NCBI GenBank assembly: GCA_021847385.1
Contig: JAJZTV010000032.1
Span: 1-11,075 of the forward strand
From: Pseudomonadota bacterium
GTDB lineage: Bacteria > Pseudomonadota > Gammaproteobacteria > Burkholderiales > Thiobacillaceae
Reading direction: 5' to 3'
DNA length: 11,075 bases
This document shows positions 7,076 to 11,075 of this stretch, in pieces (position 1 is the first letter of the stretch; each line of letters begins with the position of its first letter). Both the position numbers and the translations under genes were made by a program. Below the pieces are notes generated by a model. That model ran no database searches, was not told the origin of the DNA, and was given only the letters and a program-made list of their open reading frames with translations.

Positions 7076-7720
7076 ATGTCCTCCCGCATCATCTCCAAAG
7101 AAGAGCTGACCGCTTACCAGCGCTGGGAATTGGGTGTCTTTGAACAAGAACGGCACGGGGCAGGGGCAAAGCATCAAGCCGAGGCCGAGCCTGAGGAGGT
7201 GCGTCTGCCGACGGCAGAGGATGTCGAGCGCATCCATCAAGATGCTTGGCAGGAAGGCTATCAATTGGGACAGGCGGAAGGGCGTCAGCTCGGCGAGGCA
7301 TTTAGCCGACAGGCCGCAGCGCTATTCCAGTCGCTGGCGCAAGAAAAGCTGCAACAAGACCAGGTGTTGGCCGAAGAGGTTCTGCAACTGGCCATCGCCA
7401 TCGCGCAGCAAGTGGTCGGCACCGCGCTGCAACTCAACCCGCAACTGATGCTGAAGACCGTGCAGCTGGCCTTGGCGCAGTTACCGACCTTGAGCGGCCA
7501 CCCGAAACTGGTCGTGCATCCGACCGATGCCGCCATCGTCAAGGAGTGGCTGACGCATGAGCACGGCCATCTGAATTGGCGGGTCGTCGAGGACGACGCG
7601 ATGGGGCCGGGTGGTTTCCGCATCGAAAGCGGGCAAGGCGAGCTGGAGTCGAGTCTGCCGACGCGTTGGCAGGAAACCGTGGCCGCATTGGGTGCCAATC
7701 CAGAGTGGCTGAAGAAATAG
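7076..7720 (+). CDS. fliH: Flagellar export apparatus protein FliH
   Basis: FliH binds and regulates the FliI ATPase and docks it at the export gate and C-ring. It has 214 residues, typical. It opens SSRIISKEELTAYQRWEL, a charged N-terminal segment normally used for docking. A Glu/Gln-rich coiled region follows, with the glycine-spaced repeat EGYQLGQAEGRQLGEA at about 60-75 that marks the FliH helix-packing motif. The C-terminal domain (about 90-214) contains LAIAIAQQVVGTALQLNP and the DDAMGPGGFRIESGQGELE segment characteristic of FliH and its V/F-type stalk relatives. AAGG sits seven bases before the ATG. Its last 16 bases overlap fliI if the GTG start of fliI is right. Confidence 0.93.
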   Translation: MSSRIISKEELTAYQRWELGVFEQERHGAGAKHQAEAEPEEVRLPTAEDVERIHQDAWQEGYQLGQAEGRQLGEAFSRQAAALFQSLAQEKLQQDQVLAEEVLQLAIAIAQQVVGTALQLNPQLMLKTVQLALAQLPTLSGHPKLVVHPTDAAIVKEWLTHEHGHLNWRVVEDDAMGPGGFRIESGQGELESSLPTRWQETVAALGANPEWLKK

Positions 7721-9129
7721 CCCGCGGCGACGCGCTCAAGTCCTATCTGCGTAATTGCCGCGATGCCGTGACGCACGCCGAACAATGGCGAATCAGCGGC
7801 AGGCTGACGCGCGTGGCGGGCTTGGTGATGGAAGCGGTCGGACTCAAGCTCGCCACCGGTGTCAGCTGCCGGGTTTCCATGCCTGGTGGGGCGCAGGTCG
7901 AGGCAGAAGTGGTGGGGTTTTCAGGCGAGCGCCTGTTCTTGATGCCGACCACCGAGGTCTATGGCCTGATGCCCGGCGCGATCGTGGAGCCGTTTACCGG
8001 CGGGCGGATCGATCCGCCCAAGTTGTACCTTCCCTATCATCCCCGTAACCGTGGCGAAGATCGCATCCGTCAGGTGGTCGTTGGCCCGGAACTGCTGGGG
8101 CGCGTGATCGACGGTGCCGGCCGGCCTTTGGATCGGCTGGGGCCGATTACCGCCAGCCGGCTGGGGCCGCTGTATAGCCGGCCCTTCAACCCGATGGAGC
8201 GGGAACCCATCCGCGAAGTGTTGGATGTCGGCGTGCGCGCGATCAATGCGCTGCTGACGGTTGGCCGCGGTCAGCGTATGGGCTTGTTTGCCGGCAGCGG
8301 CGTCGGTAAATCCATGCTGCTCGGCATGATGGCACGCTATACCTCGGCCGATGTCGTCGTGGTCGGACTGATCGGCGAGCGCGGTCGTGAGGTCAAGGAA
8401 TTTATCGAGAACATCTTGGCCGAAGAGGGGCTGCGGCGCGCCGTCGTCGTCGCCTCGCCGGCCGACTCGCCGCCGTTGCTGCGTTTGCATGGCGCGGCCT
8501 ATGCCACGGCGGTCGCGGAATACTTTCGTGACCAGGGCCAGCATGTGCTGCTGATCATGGATTCGCTCACCCGTTATGCCCAGGCCCAGCGCGAGATTGC
8601 GCTCGCGGTGGGCGAGCCGCCGGCGACCAAGGGCTATCCGCCCTCGGTGTTCGCCAAGCTGCCGCAACTGGTCGAGCGGGCCGGCAACAGCCACGATGGC
8701 AGTGGCTCCATCACCGCGTTCTATACGGTACTGACCGAGGGCGACGACCAGCAGGACCCCATTGCCGATGCGGCTCGCGCCATCCTGGACGGCCATATCG
8801 TGTTGTCGCGGCAATTGGCCGACCAAGGCCATTACCCGGCGATCGACATCGAGGCCTCGATCTCGCGGGTTGCCACCGAATTGCTAAGCCGTAACGAGCT
8901 GGAAACGGTGCGCCGCTTCAAGGGGCTTTATGCCCGCTATCAGCGCAGTCGCGACCTGATCACCATCGGCGCTTACACGCGCGGCAACGATACGCAATTG
9001 GACGAAGCGATCGCGCGTTACCCGAAGATGGAGGCCTTCCTCGCCCAGGACTTCCTGGACAAGGAAGACTATGCGGCCAGCCGCCTCCAGTTGGACGGGC
9101 TGTTCAACAACCTGAACTTGGCCGTTTGA
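7705..9129 (+). CDS. fliI: Flagellum-specific ATP synthase FliI (export ATPase)
   Basis: FliI is the hexameric cytoplasmic ATPase that feeds substrates into the flagellar type III export gate; it is related to the F1 beta subunit. From the GTG at 7705 it has 474 residues, close to the family length. The N-terminal barrel (about 20-95) is followed by a long variable loop (about 97-127, Pro/Arg-rich) before LLGRVIDGAGRPLD. Walker A AGSGVGKS is at 196-203, the catalytic GERGRE motif has Glu225, Walker B LLIMD is at 282-286, and the FliI-type GYPPSVFAKLPQLVERAGN follows. The frame is open further upstream, but that would add residues encoded inside fliH and unlike FliI. GTG at 7705 overlaps fliH by 16 bases; no strong ribosome site precedes it, so coupled translation is inferred. 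Its stop abuts a convergent gene. No fliJ follows. Confidence 0.95.
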   Translation: MAEEIARGDALKSYLRNCRDAVTHAEQWRISGRLTRVAGLVMEAVGLKLATGVSCRVSMPGGAQVEAEVVGFSGERLFLMPTTEVYGLMPGAIVEPFTGGRIDPPKLYLPYHPRNRGEDRIRQVVVGPELLGRVIDGAGRPLDRLGPITASRLGPLYSRPFNPMEREPIREVLDVGVRAINALLTVGRGQRMGLFAGSGVGKSMLLGMMARYTSADVVVVGLIGERGREVKEFIENILAEEGLRRAVVVASPADSPPLLRLHGAAYATAVAEYFRDQGQHVLLIMDSLTRYAQAQREIALAVGEPPATKGYPPSVFAKLPQLVERAGNSHDGSGSITAFYTVLTEGDDQQDPIADAARAILDGHIVLSRQLADQGHYPAIDIEASISRVATELLSRNELETVRRFKGLYARYQRSRDLITIGAYTRGNDTQLDEAIARYPKMEAFLAQDFLDKEDYAASRLQLDGLFNNLNLAV

Positions 9130-9261
9130 CTACTGCCTTTGGTGCGCGTTCTTGGATAGGCGATACCAGAGGAACAGCCCCATCGCGATCATGAATCCCA
9201 GGGTGAACAAGGCCAGCAGGCCGATATCGGTGGTGAACAGCTCCTTCATCACGGCATCCAT
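9130..9261 (-). CDS. DUF3149-like single-span membrane protein, 43 residues
   Basis: This short gene reads MDAVMKELFTTDIGLLALFT and ends WYRLSKNAHQRQ. It has a short N-terminal helix with a T-D-I-G-L-L segment, one hydrophobic span (about residues 13-33) and a basic tail, so the tail should be cytoplasmic. The pattern (LF-x-x-DIGLL at the start, a span with F-M-I-x-M-G, then a basic end) is what I recall of the small DUF3149 family; no search was run. GGAG lies eight bases before the ATG. A second in-frame ATG at 9249 is possible but poorer. It is the last gene after ccoG and ccoH, so a role in cbb3-oxidase biogenesis is a guess from position only. Its stop codon directly abuts the convergent fliI stop. 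Confidence 0.75.
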   Translation of the reverse strand: MDAVMKELFTTDIGLLALFTLGFMIAMGLFLWYRLSKNAHQRQ

Positions 9262-9304
9262 ATCCCAGTCTCCTCATACGGGTTGATACACACACCTACT
9301 ACGC
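9262..9304 (-). other. Short spacer between ccoH and the small membrane protein gene
   Basis: These 43 bases separate two same-strand genes. They carry the ribosome binding site GAGGAG of the small downstream gene and a short AC-rich tract. No hairpin or T-run is visible, so read-through from ccoH is expected. Confidence 0.5.
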
Positions 9305-9802
9305 TCACGGCCGCATGGCTAATTGCGCCGTGAAAGGACTGCGCCATTCCCCCGTTAAGCGCCAGCTGCGGTCGCTTGGCTCCAGTTCGATCTGCCGCAT
9401 GCCGGCCGGCATGGCGGGCAGCGCAGCGGCGTAGCGGCCGTCTGGGCCGGCTTGCAAGCTGAGGGTTACGTCCCGTTCGGCCCGCGTGGGGTGGATGAGA
9501 TGCAGCGTCAGCATCGCCGGTAGCGAACTCAGGCGGCCAGCCAAGTCGGCCTGGATACGCCCATCGTGCACGCGCAAGTTTGCGCTAATGCCGAGCGCTT
9601 TCGCCTTGGTGTCTCGATTGAGCACTTGGCGGATCGCCAGGCCTTCCTTGTAGTAGTCGTCGCTGACCAGGCTATCCGGATCGCGGGCCGCTAGCCAAAT
9701 AGTGACGATGCCGCCGATGACGGCGGCCATCGGCAAGGCCATCAGGAACCAGGGCCAGGGTTGGCGCCACCATGGGCCTGTGTCTTCGTTATTTATCGAC
9801 AT
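9305..9802 (-). CDS. ccoH: FixH/CcoH family protein, cbb3 oxidase assembly
   Basis: CcoH (FixH) is an inner-membrane protein needed for assembly or stability of the cbb3-type cytochrome c oxidase. This one has 165 residues. The N-terminus PWWRQPWPWFLMALPMAAVI begins a single span at about 16-38 with the bulk outside the membrane. The family signature DSLVSDDYYKEGLAIRQVLNR follows at about 43-63. The remainder is a beta-rich domain with the pattern LxLxLIHPTRAERD and GPDGRYxAALP typical of FixH. The ATG at 9802 is six bases downstream of the ccoG stop, with only a weak purine stretch (GAG) upstream, so it is probably translated with ccoG. No truncation is visible. Confidence 0.9.
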   Translation of the reverse strand: MSINNEDTGPWWRQPWPWFLMALPMAAVIGGIVTIWLAARDPDSLVSDDYYKEGLAIRQVLNRDTKAKALGISANLRVHDGRIQADLAGRLSSLPAMLTLHLIHPTRAERDVTLSLQAGPDGRYAAALPAMPAGMRQIELEPSDRSWRLTGEWRSPFTAQLAMRP

Positions 9803-9808
9803 AGTGTG

Positions 9809-11075
9809 CTATCTCAGGAAGCTGGATTTCGCCTCGCGCGCGATTTTCTCGGCGTCGTCGGCGTGTACCTCGAAGCGGATCGGCGTGCTGGGGTGATCCA
9901 GCTTGGTCGGCGACGCGCGCAGGCTGACGCTGATATTGGCGGTATCCAGGCCGGCGATGGCGACGCTATCGCCTTCGCTCACCTTAAGGCCGTCGATGCC
10001 GCTCGCGGAGATGACATAGCGGTGCGCGCGCTGATCCATATTGATGATTTGCAGGCGGTAGAGATTTTCGACTTGGCCGTCCGGCGTTTCCCGCGACAAG
10101 GTGCGGCGGTCGCGGATGACATCCACCCGCAGCGGGATGCGCTCGGCCAAGGTATACAAAAAGGCGCCGACAATGCCGGTCAACAGCAGGGCATAGACCA
10201 GCGTGCGTGGCCGTAGGCTGTGGCGCCAGATGTGGGCATCGGTATATTTGCCCTCGATGGCATTCTCGGTGGAATAGCGAATCAGTCCTTTCGGCAATCC
10301 CACTTTTGCCATGACCTGATCGCAGGCATCGACGCAGGCGGCGCAGCCGATGCACATGTACTGCAGGCCGTTGCGGATGTCGATGCCGGTCGGGCAAACC
10401 TGAACGCAAATGCTGCAGTCGACGCAATCGCCCAGGCCGGAGGTCTCTTGGCCTCGCTTGCGCGCACCGCGCGGTTCGCCACGCTTGTAATCGTAGGTGA
10501 TGACCAGGGTGTCCGGGTCGAACATCACGCTTTGGAAGCGGGCATAGGGGCACATGTATTTGCACACCTGCTCGCGCATGAAACCGGCGAAGCCCCAGGT
10601 CGAAAAGCCATAGAACAGGACCCAGAAGGTTTCCCACGGCCCGAGTTGCCACTGCGCGACTTCGCTGGCCAAGGCCTCGATCGGCGTGAAATAACCGACG
10701 AAGGTAAAGCCGGTCCACAAGGCCAGAGCGGCCCAGAGCAGATGCTTGCTGCCCCGGCGTAGGAGTTTTTGCGTATTCCACGGCATGCTCTCCAGCTTCT
10801 TGCGCTGGATATGGTTGCCCTCGCAGGCCCGTTCGATCCACATGAACAGTTCGGTATAGACCGTCTGCGGGCAGGCATAGCCGCACCATAAGCGGCCGGC
10901 TACCGCGGTGAACAGGAACAGGCTCAATGCCGAGATGATCAGCAGGCCGGCCAGCCAAATGAAGTCTTGCGGCCACAGCACCAAATCGAACAGGTAGAAC
11001 TTGCGGTTGACCAGGTCGAACAGCACCGCTTGCCGGCCTTGCCACGGCACCCAGGGCAGGCCGTAATAGAGCAGT
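9809..11075 (-). CDS. ccoG: Cytochrome c oxidase accessory protein CcoG (RdxA/FixG), N-terminus outside window
   Basis: CcoG is a membrane iron-sulfur protein needed for cbb3 oxidase maturation; in studied species it reduces Cu(II) for the copper-delivery route. About 422 codons are visible and the frame stays open through the right edge, where LLYYGLPWVPWQGRQAVLFD matches the family, so some 50 residues are missing. Visible features in order are WPQDF and a first span, WCGYACPQTVYTELF (cysteines near 10885-10871), two further spans, VCKYMCPYARFQ, then two ferredoxin-like clusters (CVDCSICVQVCP and CIGCAACVDAC, about 10322-10426). A last span (about 10150-10205) and a beta-rich C-terminal FixG domain follow. 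An internal GTG at 11050 is not the true start, since conserved sequence continues before it. ccoH follows six bases downstream. Confidence 0.95.
   Translation of the reverse strand, partial: LLYYGLPWVPWQGRQAVLFDLVNRKFYLFDLVLWPQDFIWLAGLLIISALSLFLFTAVAGRLWCGYACPQTVYTELFMWIERACEGNHIQRKKLESMPWNTQKLLRRGSKHLLWAALALWTGFTFVGYFTPIEALASEVAQWQLGPWETFWVLFYGFSTWGFAGFMREQVCKYMCPYARFQSVMFDPDTLVITYDYKRGEPRGARKRGQETSGLGDCVDCSICVQVCPTGIDIRNGLQYMCIGCAACVDACDQVMAKVGLPKGLIRYSTENAIEGKYTDAHIWRHSLRPRTLVYALLLTGIVGAFLYTLAERIPLRVDVIRDRRTLSRETPDGQVENLYRLQIINMDQRAHRYVISASGIDGLKVSEGDSVAIAGLDTANISVSLRASPTKLDHPSTPIRFEVHADDAEKIAREAKSSFLR

Noticed and set aside
7921..8832. 303-codon minus-strand open frame inside fliI
   Set aside because: Antisense to the conserved ATPase core; its length follows from codon bias in a conserved gene.
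9104..9295. 63-codon minus-strand open frame overlapping the small membrane protein
   Set aside because: A different frame of the same stretch; it runs into fliI, while the 43-residue frame has the ribosome site and membrane span.
1..11075. An undescribed multi-gene system
   Set aside because: Nearly every base is accounted for by known flagellar, chemotaxis and cbb3-maturation genes; only the 43-residue protein and the regulatory elements are uncertain.

Overview
The window reads as an ordinary motility locus of a Gram-negative proteobacterium, meeting the end of a cbb3-oxidase maturation cluster. The gene set is fleSR followed by fliEFGHI, with a transmembrane chemoreceptor and CheV-like partner on one side and ccoG-ccoH plus a DUF3149-like small membrane protein on the other. 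With high-GC codon use, this suggests a beta- or gammaproteobacterium, perhaps a motile Neisseriales or Nitrosomonadales relative. That placement is an impression from protein style; no search was run. No mobile element, CRISPR array, tRNA or rRNA is visible.

Left block, minus strand (1-1750): a 554-residue methyl-accepting chemotaxis protein with a four-helix-bundle sensor, followed after 17 bases by the first 22 codons of a CheV/CheW-domain protein that leaves the window. A 152-base divergent intergenic region (1751-1902) separates it from the flagellar genes. It holds a near-palindromic GG-N10-GC element that fits a sigma-54 promoter, best for the chemoreceptor strand.

Middle block, plus strand (1903-9129): fleS (soluble histidine kinase), fleR (sigma-54 activator with GAFTGA), a 63-base gap, then fliE, fliF, fliG, fliH and fliI. 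fleS/fleR and fliF/fliG overlap by ATGA and fliH/fliI overlap by 16 bases, so translational coupling is likely. FleS and FleR would switch on the middle flagellar genes through sigma-54. The rest encode the MS-ring (FliF), its rod adaptor (FliE), the rotor switch component (FliG), and the export ATPase with its stator-like regulator (FliI, FliH). fliJ, which often follows fliI, is absent here.

Right block, minus strand (9130-11075): the 3' part of ccoG (rdxA/fixG), then ccoH (fixH), then a 43-residue single-span protein. Its stop codon directly abuts the fliI stop, so two convergent operons meet with no intergenic base. I see no undescribed multi-gene system. The points most worth checking are the symmetric sigma-54-like element, the small membrane protein, the missing fliJ and the PAS-less FleS.
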